Of a DNA stretch of 57,758 nt, positions 33,984 through 43,334 are shown piece by piece. A program made the translations under genes and the position numbers. This DNA is from JBQTIU01 sp052387815 (GTDB taxonomy: Bacteria; Pseudomonadota; Alphaproteobacteria; CACIAM-22H2), in contig JBQTIU010000008.1 of NCBI GenBank assembly GCA_052387815.1, positions 1-57,758 of the forward strand. Reading direction: 5' to 3'. The notes beneath the pieces are model-generated. The model saw nothing but the letters and a program-made list of their open reading frames with translations. It did not search any database and had not been told where the DNA came from. Every line of letters begins with the position of its first letter. Within the stretch, counting starts at the first letter, position 1.

Positions 33984-34807
33984 TCGAGCCAGCCTTCGCC
34001 GCCGTAGATCTGCTTGAGATGCGCGTCGGTGAGCGCCCCGGGAACGTCGTCGAACACCACGCTGCCGTCCGCCATGCCGATGATCCGGCCGGCGAACCGC
34101 TTGGCGAGCGCGACATTGTGGATGTTGACGATGACCGGAATGTCGTGCCGGCTGGCGAGGCCGGCCATCAGCTCCATGATTTCGACCGAGGTCTTGGGGT
34201 CGAGCGAGGAGGTCGGCTCGTCGGCGAGCAGCAGGGCCGGCCCCTGCATGATCGCGCGGGCGATGCCGACGCGCTGGCGCTGCCCGCCCGACAGGGCATC
34301 GGCGCGCTGGCGGGCGAAGGTGGAGAGCCCGACCGCCTCGAGGAGCTCGAAAGCCCGGTCGATATCCTCGGGCGGGAACCGGCGCAGCCAGGCGCGCCAG
34401 GGGCGAACACAGCCCAGCCGGCCGCACAGCAGGTTTTCCATGACGCTTAGGCGTTCCACGAGGTTGTATTCCTGGAACACCATACCGATGCGCCGCCGCG
34501 CCTCGCGCAAGGAGCGGCCGCGCAACCGGGCGAGGTCCCGGCCCTCGAACCAGATCTCGCCGGTGCTCGGCTCGACCAGCCGATTGATGCAGCGGATGAG
34601 CGTGCTCTTGCCGGTCCCCGACGGCCCGATGATCGCCACCATGCCGCGGCCCGGGATGTCGAACGAGATGTCGCGGAGCACCGGCACCGCGCGCCGGTAT
34701 TCCTTGGTCAAATGCCGGATGCTAAGCGCCGTCGGCGCGCCGGCGGGAGACGCGCCGGCGGCGGGCGCGGTTCCCCCTTTGGCGGCCGGCAGCCCGGCTT
34801 CGTTCAC
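33980..34807 (-). CDS. phnC: Phosphonate-type ABC transporter ATPase (PhnC)
   Basis: A 275-residue importer ATPase. It has an Ala/Pro-rich N-terminal tail of about 27 residues, Walker A GPSGTGKST, the PhnC-type FQEYNLVERLSVMENLLCGRLG, signature LSGGQRQRVGIARAI, and Walker B ALLLADEPTSSLDP. The switch His is in IHNVALAK. ATG overlaps the PhnD stop by four bases. No C-P lyase, phosphonatase or phosphite dehydrogenase is encoded nearby, so the cargo could be phosphonate, phosphite or another oxyanion. Confidence 0.9.
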   Translation of the reverse strand: MNEAGLPAAKGGTAPAAGASPAGAPTALSIRHLTKEYRRAVPVLRDISFDIPGRGMVAIIGPSGTGKSTLIRCINRLVEPSTGEIWFEGRDLARLRGRSLREARRRIGMVFQEYNLVERLSVMENLLCGRLGCVRPWRAWLRRFPPEDIDRAFELLEAVGLSTFARQRADALSGGQRQRVGIARAIMQGPALLLADEPTSSLDPKTSVEIMELMAGLASRHDIPVIVNIHNVALAKRFAGRIIGMADGSVVFDDVPGALTDAHLKQIYGGEGWLE

Positions 34808-35853
34808 TGCTTCTTCTTCGCCGCGTCCTCTTTCTTCTTGAGCTCGGCCGCCTCGCGCGCCGCCTCGCGGTCATAGGCCGCCTTGTTGTAGGGCGTCCCC
34901 GTCTCTTCCGCGACCTTGCGCACCACCGCCCAGTCCTTCTGGTAGGCGATCGGGAAGAAGCGGTCGTCGCCGTTGAACTCCTTGACCATTTCCGGGGTGA
35001 AGCGGAAGGCGTAGAAGCAGTCGACGAGCTTCTTGGCGAGCGTGGGCTCGAGGTCGTGGGCATAGGCGAAGGACGAGGTCGGGAAGGGGGCGCTCTGGTA
35101 GATGACGCGAATCTGGTCGGCCTTGACGGTGCCGCGCACGATCATCCGTTCGAGCACGTCCGAGGCCACCGGCCCCGCGTCGTAGTCGCCGGCGACGACG
35201 CCCAACGCCGTTTTGTCGTGGCCGCCGGAATATTGAACCTTGTAGTCCTTGTCGGGCACCAGCCCCTCGGGCGGGAACAGCACGCGTGGCGCGAGGTTGC
35301 CCGAGTTCGACGACGGCGAGGTGTGCGCGACCTTCTTGTCCTTGAGGTCGGCGAGCTTCTGGTAGGGGCTGTCTTTCCGGACCACCATCGCCAGGTGGTA
35401 GCTGTGGAATTCCTTCTCCGTCCCCTTGGCGGCGAAGGGAATGGCGCCGGCCATATTGACCGCAAACCCGGTCGGCCCGGTCGAGAACCCGGCGACATGC
35501 AGGCGGCCCGAGCGCATCGCCTCGATTTCGGCCGAATTCGACTGCACCGGGTAATAGACCACCCGCTTGGCCGTGCACTTGGCGAGGTAGTCGGTGAAGG
35601 GCTTGAAGACGCTCTCGTAGAGGGCGGGGTCCTCGACCGGCGAGTAGGCGAACACGAGCGTGCTCGGGTTCTTGAGCTTCTTGGGGTCCTTCGGCAGGTC
35701 GGCGACGAGGTCGTAATTCTCGTCGCAATAGAGATCGTCGAGCTGGCCGCGGTTCCGGCAATCCTCGGCGGCCGCGGCGGGGACGGAACCCGCCACCACC
35801 GACAGCGCGCCCAGCGCCGCGGCGCCACGCAGAATTGTCTTCATGCAGTTCAT
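34804..35853 (-). CDS. phnD: Phosphate/phosphonate-type ABC transporter substrate-binding protein (PhnD)
   Basis: A 349-residue periplasmic protein. It has a signal peptide (cleavage near AAA) and PhnD-family features: STLVFAYSPVEDPALYESVF, YYPVQSNSAEIEAMRSGRLHVAGF, a ligand-site HTSPSSNSGN motif and AGDYDAGPVASDVL. GGGAGGAATTT before ATG at 35853 fixes the start. The mature N-terminus has two extra Cys (DCRNRG, DLYCDEN), and the C-terminus is an unusual Lys/Glu-rich tail of about 20 residues. It is the first gene of the D-C-E-E operon. Confidence 0.9.
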   Translation of the reverse strand: MNCMKTILRGAAALGALSVVAGSVPAAAAEDCRNRGQLDDLYCDENYDLVADLPKDPKKLKNPSTLVFAYSPVEDPALYESVFKPFTDYLAKCTAKRVVYYPVQSNSAEIEAMRSGRLHVAGFSTGPTGFAVNMAGAIPFAAKGTEKEFHSYHLAMVVRKDSPYQKLADLKDKKVAHTSPSSNSGNLAPRVLFPPEGLVPDKDYKVQYSGGHDKTALGVVAGDYDAGPVASDVLERMIVRGTVKADQIRVIYQSAPFPTSSFAYAHDLEPTLAKKLVDCFYAFRFTPEMVKEFNGDDRFFPIAYQKDWAVVRKVAEETGTPYNKAAYDREAAREAAELKKKEDAAKKKQ

Positions 35854-35988
35854 AAATTCCTCCCTGGCGAGCCGGATCGACGAGGCGGCGCGCGGTGGCT
35901 GGTGGATGTGGCCGGGCCCCATTAGAACGGCCCGCAGGGGCCGGCGTCAATGGCGTCCGGCCGGGCGGGACGTCAGATTCGGCGGACG

Positions 35989-36321
35989 TCAGTTCCGGAT
36001 GCGGAGGGTGGGCGCGGGGGCGCCGCCGGCCGCGGCCGCGTAGGCGGCGAGCGCGGGCGGGAAATCGTCGAAATGGAGCCCGGGCGAAAGGACTTCCTGG
36101 GCGATGCGGTGGGCGGCGAACGTCACGGCGGCGGGCGCCCGGCGATTGTCGGCCACCAGCCCCGGCCCGGCGGGGCCGCTTTCGGCCGGCGCGCCCCGCC
36201 CGAACCGGTGTTCGGCGCCCGCGCGCAGCCGGTCGCCCTCGGCGATCGGGGTCGCTCGCGGCGCCGGCAGGGCGCGCAGCGGCGCGTGCGACGACAACGA
36301 GAGGGCGATGCTCTTGACCAT
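35989..36321 (-). CDS. Small hypothetical protein, 110 residues
   Basis: Function unknown. Codon third positions are about 90 percent G or C, which supports coding. The N-terminal two thirds is Ala/Pro/Gly-rich and probably disordered. The last 45 residues hold a denser motif, AAHRIAQEVLSPGLHFDDFP followed by PALAAYAAA. This resembles tails I recall from small alphaproteobacterial proteins, but I cannot name a family. No clear Shine-Dalgarno sequence is present. It starts beside an AT-rich region that may hold its promoter. Confidence 0.55.
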   Translation of the reverse strand: MVKSIALSLSSHAPLRALPAPRATPIAEGDRLRAGAEHRFGRGAPAESGPAGPGLVADNRRAPAAVTFAAHRIAQEVLSPGLHFDDFPPALAAYAAAAGGAPAPTLRIRN

Positions 36322-36339
36322 GATCAGCCTGGCGAGTTT

Positions 36340-36440
36340 GGCGGATGTTTATGGACATCGGGGCAAAAATATTGCAAGAGGAAAACGGCGGATAATCGCA
36401 AACCCTACAATATACTGTATAGGCCAATTTACCATGTTGC
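36340..36440. promoter_or_regulatory. AT-rich divergent control region with TATACTGTATA palindrome
   Basis: This is the most AT-rich stretch in the neighbourhood. It lies between the small leftward ORF and the rightward aminotransferase gene. It contains AAAAATATTGCAA, GGATAAT and the near-perfect palindrome TATACTGTATA (36411-36421). A promoter and an operator are likely, but I could not assign a -35/-10 pair with good spacing on either strand. Confidence 0.4.
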
Positions 36441-36571
36441 CCGGCATTGCTTCTTAACCTTGTCGCAAGGTCGCCCAAGCCCGGGGGCGAGGGAAGCGGC
36501 GACGGCGGTGGCCGATTTGCGGTTCCTGTCCTTGGCCGCTACCATGGCGGCCTCGCTGTCGCTTTTTTCGG

Positions 36572-37915
36572 ATGGTCAAGATGGACAACCTCGCCCGCCG
36601 CGACGTCGAAGCCAACAACCTCGAAGCGCTGTGGATGCCGTTCACGGCCAACCGGCAGTTCAAGCGCGCCCCGCGCCTTTTGGTCGGCGCCAAGGACATG
36701 CACTACACGGCGAGCGACGGCCGCCAGATCCTCGACGCCACCGCCGGCTTATGGTGCGTCAACGCCGGCCATTGCCGCGCGCCGATCGTTGCCGCCGTGC
36801 GCGAGCAGGTGGCGCGCCTGGATTACGCCCCCGCCTTCCAGATGGGCCATCCCGCGGCCTTCGAGCTGGCCGGCCGGCTCACCGCGACGGCCCCGGGCGA
36901 CCTCGATCATGTGTTCTTCGTCAATTCCGGCTCCGAGGCGGTCGACACGGCGCTCAAGATCGCGCTCGCCTACCATCATGCGCAGGGGCAGGCGAGCCGG
37001 CAGCGCCTGATCGGCCGCGAGCGGGGCTATCACGGCGTCGGCTTCGGCGGCATTTCGGTGGGCGGCATCGCCAACAACCGCAAGAGTTTCGGCGTCGGCC
37101 TGCCCATGGTCGACCATCTGCCGCACACCCATGACCTCGCCCGCAACGCCTGGTCGAAAGGCCAGCCCGAATGGGGTGCGCATCTGGCCGACCAGCTCGA
37201 GCGGCTGGTGACCCTCCACGACGCCTCGACGATCGCCGCGGTGATCGTCGAGCCGGTGGCCGGCTCGGCCGGCGTCCTGGTGCCGCCCAAGGGCTATCTC
37301 GAACGCTTGCGGGCGATTTGCGACAAATACGGCATCCTGTTGATCTTCGACGAAGTGATCACCGGCTTCGGCCGGCTCGGCGCCGGCTTCGCCGCCGATT
37401 ATTTCGGCATCGTCCCGGACCTGATGACACTCGCCAAGGGCTTGACCAACGGCACCGTGCCGATGGGGGCCACCTTGGTGCGCAAGGGCATCTACGAGGC
37501 GTTCATGCGCGGGGCCGAGCGCGCGATCGAGCTGTTCCACGGCTACACCTATTCCGGCCATCCGCTGGCCGCCGCCGCCGCCCTCGCCACGCTCGAGGTC
37601 TACAACGACGAGGGTCTGTTCCAGCGCGCCGCCGAGCTGGCCGGCTATTGGCAGGACGGCGCCCATTCCCTCAAAGGCGCGCCGAACGTGATCGACGTGC
37701 GCAACCTCGGCCTGATGGCGGGGATCGAGCTCGAACCCCGGCCCGGTGCGCCCGTGGCCCGGGCCTTCGACGTCTTCCTCGACTGTTTCGAGCGCGGGCT
37801 CCTGATCCGCACCACCGGCGACATCATCGCCCTGTCGCCGCCCCTGATCATCTCCAAGAGCCAGATCGATCGGATCTTCGAAACCCTCGCGCAGGCACTC
37901 AAGCGGGCGGCTTGA
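36572..37915 (+). CDS. Class III PLP-dependent aminotransferase (omega-amino acid:pyruvate type)
   Basis: A 447-residue fold-type I aminotransferase. It shows the N-terminal WMPFTANRQFK block, ATAGLWCVNAGH, NSGSEAVDTALKIA phosphate site, YHGVGFGGISVGG, LIFDEVITGFGRLG with the PLP Asp, and MTLAKGLTNGTVPMGA with the catalytic Lys. These match omega-amino acid:pyruvate (beta-alanine) transaminases. Predicted to move an amino group from an omega-amino acid or amine to pyruvate. ATG at 36581 is an equally possible start. There is no operon partner. A link to the polyamine importer at 13048 is imaginable but untested. Confidence 0.88.
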   Translation: MVKMDNLARRDVEANNLEALWMPFTANRQFKRAPRLLVGAKDMHYTASDGRQILDATAGLWCVNAGHCRAPIVAAVREQVARLDYAPAFQMGHPAAFELAGRLTATAPGDLDHVFFVNSGSEAVDTALKIALAYHHAQGQASRQRLIGRERGYHGVGFGGISVGGIANNRKSFGVGLPMVDHLPHTHDLARNAWSKGQPEWGAHLADQLERLVTLHDASTIAAVIVEPVAGSAGVLVPPKGYLERLRAICDKYGILLIFDEVITGFGRLGAGFAADYFGIVPDLMTLAKGLTNGTVPMGATLVRKGIYEAFMRGAERAIELFHGYTYSGHPLAAAAALATLEVYNDEGLFQRAAELAGYWQDGAHSLKGAPNVIDVRNLGLMAGIELEPRPGAPVARAFDVFLDCFERGLLIRTTGDIIALSPPLIISKSQIDRIFETLAQALKRAA

Positions 37916-38042
37916 GCGCTTCAAGCTTTGTTAAGGACTCGGGGCGCAAATTTCGACCCCGGGGTCGGCCGCCGGGACGGGCAGGGACGCTTTTGCAAGG
38001 CGATGGCGCGGACCGGGCCTCGGCCCCTGGAATTGCGGTCTC

Positions 38043-39743
38043 ATGGCCCAAGAACGCGACGAACTCAGCCGATTGCGCGAAGCCCTCTCGGCGTCGGGCG
38101 ACATCGTCTACAACCTCGACCTGGTCTGTGATCGGCTCGCATGGTCGGGTGGCGCGGCCGAGCTGTTCGGCGCCGGCGCGGGCAGCCCGGCCACGGGCGA
38201 GGCGTTCACCCATCGCATCCATGTCGAGGACCTCGAGGCGAGGGGCGCGGCGCTCACGGCGCACATCCGGGAGCGCCGGGAGTACGACTGCGAATACCGG
38301 CTGAGGGGCGAGCAAGGGCTGGTTTGGGTCCATGATCGCGGGTCGATCCAGTTCTCGCGCGAGGGCCGGCCGGTTCGTCTATTGGGCGCGTTGCGCGTCG
38401 TCACCCGTCGCAAGCAGAAAGAGGCCCGGCTCGAATATCTCGCCAATTTCGACGAGCTCACCGGCCATCTCAACCGCGCGCGGGTCAAGGAGGCGCTGGA
38501 CCTGGCGATCGCCTATGGGACGCGCTACCAGGCGCCCGGGGCCTATTTGTCGGTCGGCATCGACAAGCTCACCGAGATCAGCGACGGCTTCGGTCACGAG
38601 ACCGCCGACGTGGTCATCCTCGGGGTGGGCGAGCGGCTGAACCGGGTCCTGCGCGCCTCGGATATCGTCGGCCGCATCGGCGGGGATCGCTTTGGCGTCG
38701 TCTTGAGCCACTGTCCCGAGAACGATCTCGCCCGGGCGGCCGGGAAGATCCTGGAGGCCATGGGCGGGACGGCGATCGATACGCAAAGCGGCCCGATCCA
38801 CGTCAGCGTGTCGATCGGCGCTTGTTCCTTCCTCGATGCCGGGGCGAGCGCGTACGAGGCGATGAGCCGGGCCGATAGCGCGCTGTTGGAGGCCAAGCAG
38901 GCTGGGCGCAACTGCTTCGTCCGCTTCGCAGCCTCGGCGGCGCGGCGCGAGCGCCGCCGCCAGGCGGTGACGATCGCCGAGGAGGTCCAGGCGGCCCTCA
39001 AGGCAGACCGGCTGCTGCTCGCCTATCAACCGGTCATCGACGCGTGCGCGGGCACCATAGAGCACTACGAATGCCTATTGCGGCTCAGGCGGAGCGACGG
39101 TTCGCTGATGCCCGCCGCCATGTTCGTTCCGGTGGCCGAGCAGTCTGGTCTCATACGGATGGTCGATCGCCACGCCCTCGATCTCGCCGTCCACGAGCTC
39201 GCGGCGCATGCCGAGCTCAAGCTCGCCATCAATATCTCCGGCCTGACCGCCGCCGACCGGTCCTGGTTCCGCTCGCTCAAGGCCCATACGAGCGGCCGGC
39301 CCGAGATCGCCCGGCGGCTGATCGTCGAGATCACAGAGACCGTGGCGCTCCAGGACCTCGACGAGGCGGCGCGGCTGGTGAGCGCGGTGCGCGAGTTGGG
39401 CTGCAGCGTGTCGCTCGACGATTTCGGGGCCGGCTACACGTCGTTCCGCAACCTCAAGGTGCTGGCGGTCAACAGCGTCAAGATCGACGGCTCGTTCGTC
39501 AAGGACCTCGGGGGGAACGTCGACAACCAGCTGTTCGTCCGCACCCTGCTCGGGCTGGCCGAGGGATTCGGCCTGGCGACGGTCGCCGAAGGCGTGGAGT
39601 CGGCCGCCGACGCGGCCGAGCTCACCCGCCGCGGCGTGAGATTTCTGCAGGGTTATTTCTTCGGCCGGCCGATGCTCGAGCGCGCGGTGGGCATGAGGCC
39701 AATATTGCCCCACACCGCGGCGGTGCCCGAGCTCGTGCAATGA
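38043..39743 (+). CDS. PAS-GGDEF-EAL protein, probable c-di-GMP phosphodiesterase
   Basis: A 566-residue signalling protein without TM helices. Residues 15-120 are a PAS-like sensor, 130-295 a GGDEF domain and 310-555 an EAL domain. The GGDEF signature is GGDRF (213-217), with Arg at the catalytic Glu, so cyclase activity is unlikely. The EAL signature is ECL (343-345), but the metal and catalytic residues look intact: NISG, EITET, DDFGAGYTS, VKIDGSFV, AEGVE and QGYFFGRP. The predicted net role is c-di-GMP breakdown, perhaps with the GGDEF domain as a GTP sensor. It is convergent with phaR, with a repeat between the two. Confidence 0.9.
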   Translation: MAQERDELSRLREALSASGDIVYNLDLVCDRLAWSGGAAELFGAGAGSPATGEAFTHRIHVEDLEARGAALTAHIRERREYDCEYRLRGEQGLVWVHDRGSIQFSREGRPVRLLGALRVVTRRKQKEARLEYLANFDELTGHLNRARVKEALDLAIAYGTRYQAPGAYLSVGIDKLTEISDGFGHETADVVILGVGERLNRVLRASDIVGRIGGDRFGVVLSHCPENDLARAAGKILEAMGGTAIDTQSGPIHVSVSIGACSFLDAGASAYEAMSRADSALLEAKQAGRNCFVRFAASAARRERRRQAVTIAEEVQAALKADRLLLAYQPVIDACAGTIEHYECLLRLRRSDGSLMPAAMFVPVAEQSGLIRMVDRHALDLAVHELAAHAELKLAINISGLTAADRSWFRSLKAHTSGRPEIARRLIVEITETVALQDLDEAARLVSAVRELGCSVSLDDFGAGYTSFRNLKVLAVNSVKIDGSFVKDLGGNVDNQLFVRTLLGLAEGFGLATVAEGVESAADAAELTRRGVRFLQGYFFGRPMLERAVGMRPILPHTAAVPELVQ

Positions 39744-39790
39744 TACCAATATCACGATGCTTTGTGCCGAAGGATAAAGGCGCACGTCCT

Positions 39791-39845
39791 GTAGGGGCGG
39801 GTTTGAAATCCGCCCGCACGGGCGGGTCTTAAGACCCGCCCCTAC
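39791..39845. repeat. Nested inverted-repeat element between convergent genes
   Basis: GTAGGGGCGGGT (39791-39802) and ACCCGCCCCTAC (39834-39845) are a perfect 12-base inverted repeat. Inside it lies a second hairpin (CCGCCCG/CGGGCGG) and the 14-base palindrome GGGTCTTAAGACCC (39824-39837). The organisation is that of a dispersed palindromic element found in many GC-rich genomes. It sits exactly between two convergent genes, where it could end both transcripts. The right arm contains the TAG stop codon of phaR (39842-39844). Confidence 0.75.
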
Positions 39846-40453
39846 GCCTTGTCCTTCGACAATTCCTCGAGACGTTTCTGCATCGCCTCGAGCTGCGCCT
39901 TGATGTGGTCGAGATCGACCGGCTGCTCCTCGGGCGGCTTGGCGGCCTCGCTCTCCGGGCCTTTGGCCGGGGCTTGGCCGGCCGGAAACTGGAAGGGCGA
40001 AAACATCTTCATGGCGTTCTGGAAGAACTCCAGGTTCTGCTTGCTCAGCTCCTCGAACTGCTGGCCCAATGGGAACAGGCCCGTGAAGGCAGCCGGCAGG
40101 GACTGGCGCATCCGCTCCTGGTTGTTCGCGAACCAGCCCATCGAATAGTCGAGATAGCGCGGCACCAGGGCCTGGAGGCTGTCGCCGTAGAAGGAGATGA
40201 GCTGGCGCAGGAAGCCGACCGGGAGCAGGTTGGGTCCCTTGGCTTCCTCCTCGACGATGATCTGGGTCAGCACCGAACGGGTGATGTCCTCGCCGCTCTT
40301 GGCGTCGAAAACCTGGAAGTCGACCCCTTCCTTCACCATCCGGCAGAGATGGCCGAGGGTCACATAGCTGCTGGTGGCCGTGTTGTAGAGCCGCCGGTTG
40401 GCGTATTTCTTGATCTTGACCGGCGCCGCCGGCGCGTCAGGAGAATCGTTCAT
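39842..40453 (-). CDS. phaR: Polyhydroxyalkanoate synthesis repressor
   Basis: A 203-residue PhaR. The N-terminal DNA-binding domain is recognisable (VKIKKYANRRLYNTATSSYV, then VFDAKSGEDITRSVLTQII). It is followed by the PHB-accumulation segments (FLRQLISFYGDSLQALVPRYLD) and a C-terminal coiled-coil (KAQLEAMQKRLEELSK). PhaR binds PHA granules and represses phasin and synthesis genes when polymer is absent. It is divergent from the phaC operon, 111 bases apart, a classic arrangement. The stop codon lies inside the palindromic repeat. Confidence 0.95.
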   Translation of the reverse strand: MNDSPDAPAAPVKIKKYANRRLYNTATSSYVTLGHLCRMVKEGVDFQVFDAKSGEDITRSVLTQIIVEEEAKGPNLLPVGFLRQLISFYGDSLQALVPRYLDYSMGWFANNQERMRQSLPAAFTGLFPLGQQFEELSKQNLEFFQNAMKMFSPFQFPAGQAPAKGPESEAAKPPEEQPVDLDHIKAQLEAMQKRLEELSKDKA

Positions 40454-40564
40454 CTCTTAACTCCGGCCCCCCCACGCCCGCCGATGAGCATGCTCGTCCA
40501 CCATGTTGCGCCTCGCAAGGCGGGCTGGCAAGGCCCCCTTCCGGCGCGCTAGACTGTTGCGACC

Positions 40565-41020
40565 ATGGCCGAGCCGCCCGACCTCGAAACCCTTGCCCGG
40601 CGTTACCTCGACCTCTGGCAGGACCAGGCCAGCGCGATGGCCGCCGATCCCGGGTTCGCCGAGACGCTCGGCCGGTTCTTCCAGTTGACGGCCACGCTGG
40701 GCCCGGCCGGATGGCTGGCGATGTGGTCAGCCGCGGCTCAAGGTTTCGAAGGGCCCGGCAATCGCAGGGAGGAACATGGCACCACCACCGACGCCCGACC
40801 GGCCAACCCGGCAACGCCTCGGGCCGCGGCCGCTGCCGCTGCATCTGGCGGCGGGGCTGACCTGGCTGAGCTCGGCCGCCGCCTTGCCGCTGTTGAGGAA
40901 CGGCTCGCCGGGCTCGACTCCGCCAGGCTCGAATCCGAACCCCATCGTTCCGGACTGGCAGCCGGAGGTGCGCGCCCAGGCGGAGGCCCTCGCCCGCGAC
41001 CTCGCGGCCGCCGATCCTGA
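40565..41020 (+). CDS. Small PHA-synthase-associated protein overlapping phaC
   Basis: A 151-residue protein directly upstream of, and overlapping, the PHA synthase gene in another frame. Residues 1-60 are Trp/Phe-rich and amphipathic (LARRYLDLWQDQASAMAADP, FFQLTATLGPAGWLAMW). Residues 98-122 form a short heptad-like helix (ADLAELGRRLAAVEERLAGL). The last 30 residues are low complexity. This resembles the PhaE-like or synthase-associated small proteins seen before short PhaC proteins, as I recall them. Function would be granule or synthase association. Codon bias is normal up to the phaC start and weaker in the overlap, as expected. Confidence 0.65.
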   Translation: MAEPPDLETLARRYLDLWQDQASAMAADPGFAETLGRFFQLTATLGPAGWLAMWSAAAQGFEGPGNRREEHGTTTDARPANPATPRAAAAAAASGGGADLAELGRRLAAVEERLAGLDSARLESEPHRSGLAAGGARPGGGPRPRPRGRRS

Positions 41021-42068
41021 CGCGCTGCGCATCGCGGTCGGGCGCGAGATCCGCCGCCGCCTCGACGAGCTGGAAACCGGTATCCGCCGCTACCGGCGGC
41101 ACGCCTATGTCCGCGACGTCGCGGAGCCGCCGGTGGCGTGGCGGGAGGGAACGACGCGCCTCCTCGATTACGCGCCGGCGGCGACCTCGGGCCTGCCGCT
41201 GCTCGTCATCCCCTCGCTGATCAACCGAGCCTACATCCTCGACTTGACGCAGGCGCGCAGCCTGATGCGCTATCTCGCCGCAGGCGGCTTCCGGCCGTTC
41301 CTCGTCGACTGGGACCAGCCGGGACCGGTCGAGCGCGGCTTCGGTTTCGACGAGTACATCGACGGGCGCCTCAACCGGGCGCTCGACCAGGTGCGCGAGC
41401 TGACGGGAGAGGCGCCGGCGCTGATCGGCTATTGCATGGGGGGCCTGCTGGCGCTCGCGCTGGCCATCAGCCGCGCCCCCGACGTGCGGTCGTTGGCGCT
41501 CTTGGCCACGCCCTGGGACTTCCACGCCGAACGCGCTGAGACCGCGCGCGGGGTCGCGCATGCGATGCGGCCCTGGATGCCGCTCGTCGACCGGCTTGGC
41601 GAACTGCCGGTCGATATCCTGCAGGCGCTGTTTTTCAGCCTCGATCCCTTCAACGGGGCCCGCAAATTCCGCGCCTTCGCGCGGCTCGCTGAAGGGAGTC
41701 CCAAGGCCGCCGAGTTCGTCGCGCTCGAGGACTGGCTCAACGACGGCGTACCCTTGGCGGCGCGGGCGGCGCGCGATTGCATTCTCGGCTGGTACGGCGA
41801 AAACACGCCGGGCAAGGGCGCATGGAAGGTGTCCGGACGCACGGTCAGGCCGCAAGCCGTCGCCGTGCCGACGCTGGTGGTGATTCCGCAGCAGGACCGC
41901 ATCGTCCCGCCCGGCTCGGCCGCGGTGCTCGCTCGCGCCATCCCGGGCGCCGCCGCGCTCAATCCGCCGCTCGGCCACATTGGCATGGTGGTCGGCGGCC
42001 GGGCGGCCGAGGCGCTGTGGAAGCCGCTCGAGCGATGGCTTGCCTCGCCGCTTGGCGCAAGCCTATAA
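40776..42068 (+). CDS. phaC: Poly(hydroxyalkanoate) synthase-like alpha/beta hydrolase
   Basis: A 430-residue PHA synthase-family protein, predicted to polymerise 3-hydroxyacyl-CoA. The lipase-box variant GYCMGG carries Cys220 as nucleophile, with Asp374 (PQQDRIV) and His401 (GHIGM) completing the triad. INRAYILDL, LVDWDQPG and LLATPWDFH are typical PhaC segments. It is shorter than class I PhaC (about 590), lacking most of the N-terminal domain. GGGAGG immediately before ATG at 40776 fixes the start. That start lies inside the preceding small ORF, so about 245 bases are read in two frames. phaA and phaB follow. Confidence 0.88.
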   Translation: MAPPPTPDRPTRQRLGPRPLPLHLAAGLTWLSSAAALPLLRNGSPGSTPPGSNPNPIVPDWQPEVRAQAEALARDLAAADPDALRIAVGREIRRRLDELETGIRRYRRHAYVRDVAEPPVAWREGTTRLLDYAPAATSGLPLLVIPSLINRAYILDLTQARSLMRYLAAGGFRPFLVDWDQPGPVERGFGFDEYIDGRLNRALDQVRELTGEAPALIGYCMGGLLALALAISRAPDVRSLALLATPWDFHAERAETARGVAHAMRPWMPLVDRLGELPVDILQALFFSLDPFNGARKFRAFARLAEGSPKAAEFVALEDWLNDGVPLAARAARDCILGWYGENTPGKGAWKVSGRTVRPQAVAVPTLVVIPQQDRIVPPGSAAVLARAIPGAAALNPPLGHIGMVVGGRAAEALWKPLERWLASPLGASL

Positions 42069-42119
42069 CCGTTCGTGAGGGGGGCCGCTCCCCAACCTTC
42101 ATCCTCGAGGAGACTCCCA

Positions 42120-43295
<1,176 letters not shown>

Positions 43296-43334
43296 CTGGC
43301 GCGTTCGCGGCAACTCGAAGCGAGGGAGGCCGAG

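Noticed and set aside
40565..42068. phaC interpreted as a single gene broken by a frameshift.
   Set aside because: The downstream ORF has its own ideal ribosome site and the upstream protein has a distinct character, so two overlapping genes fit better than one broken gene.
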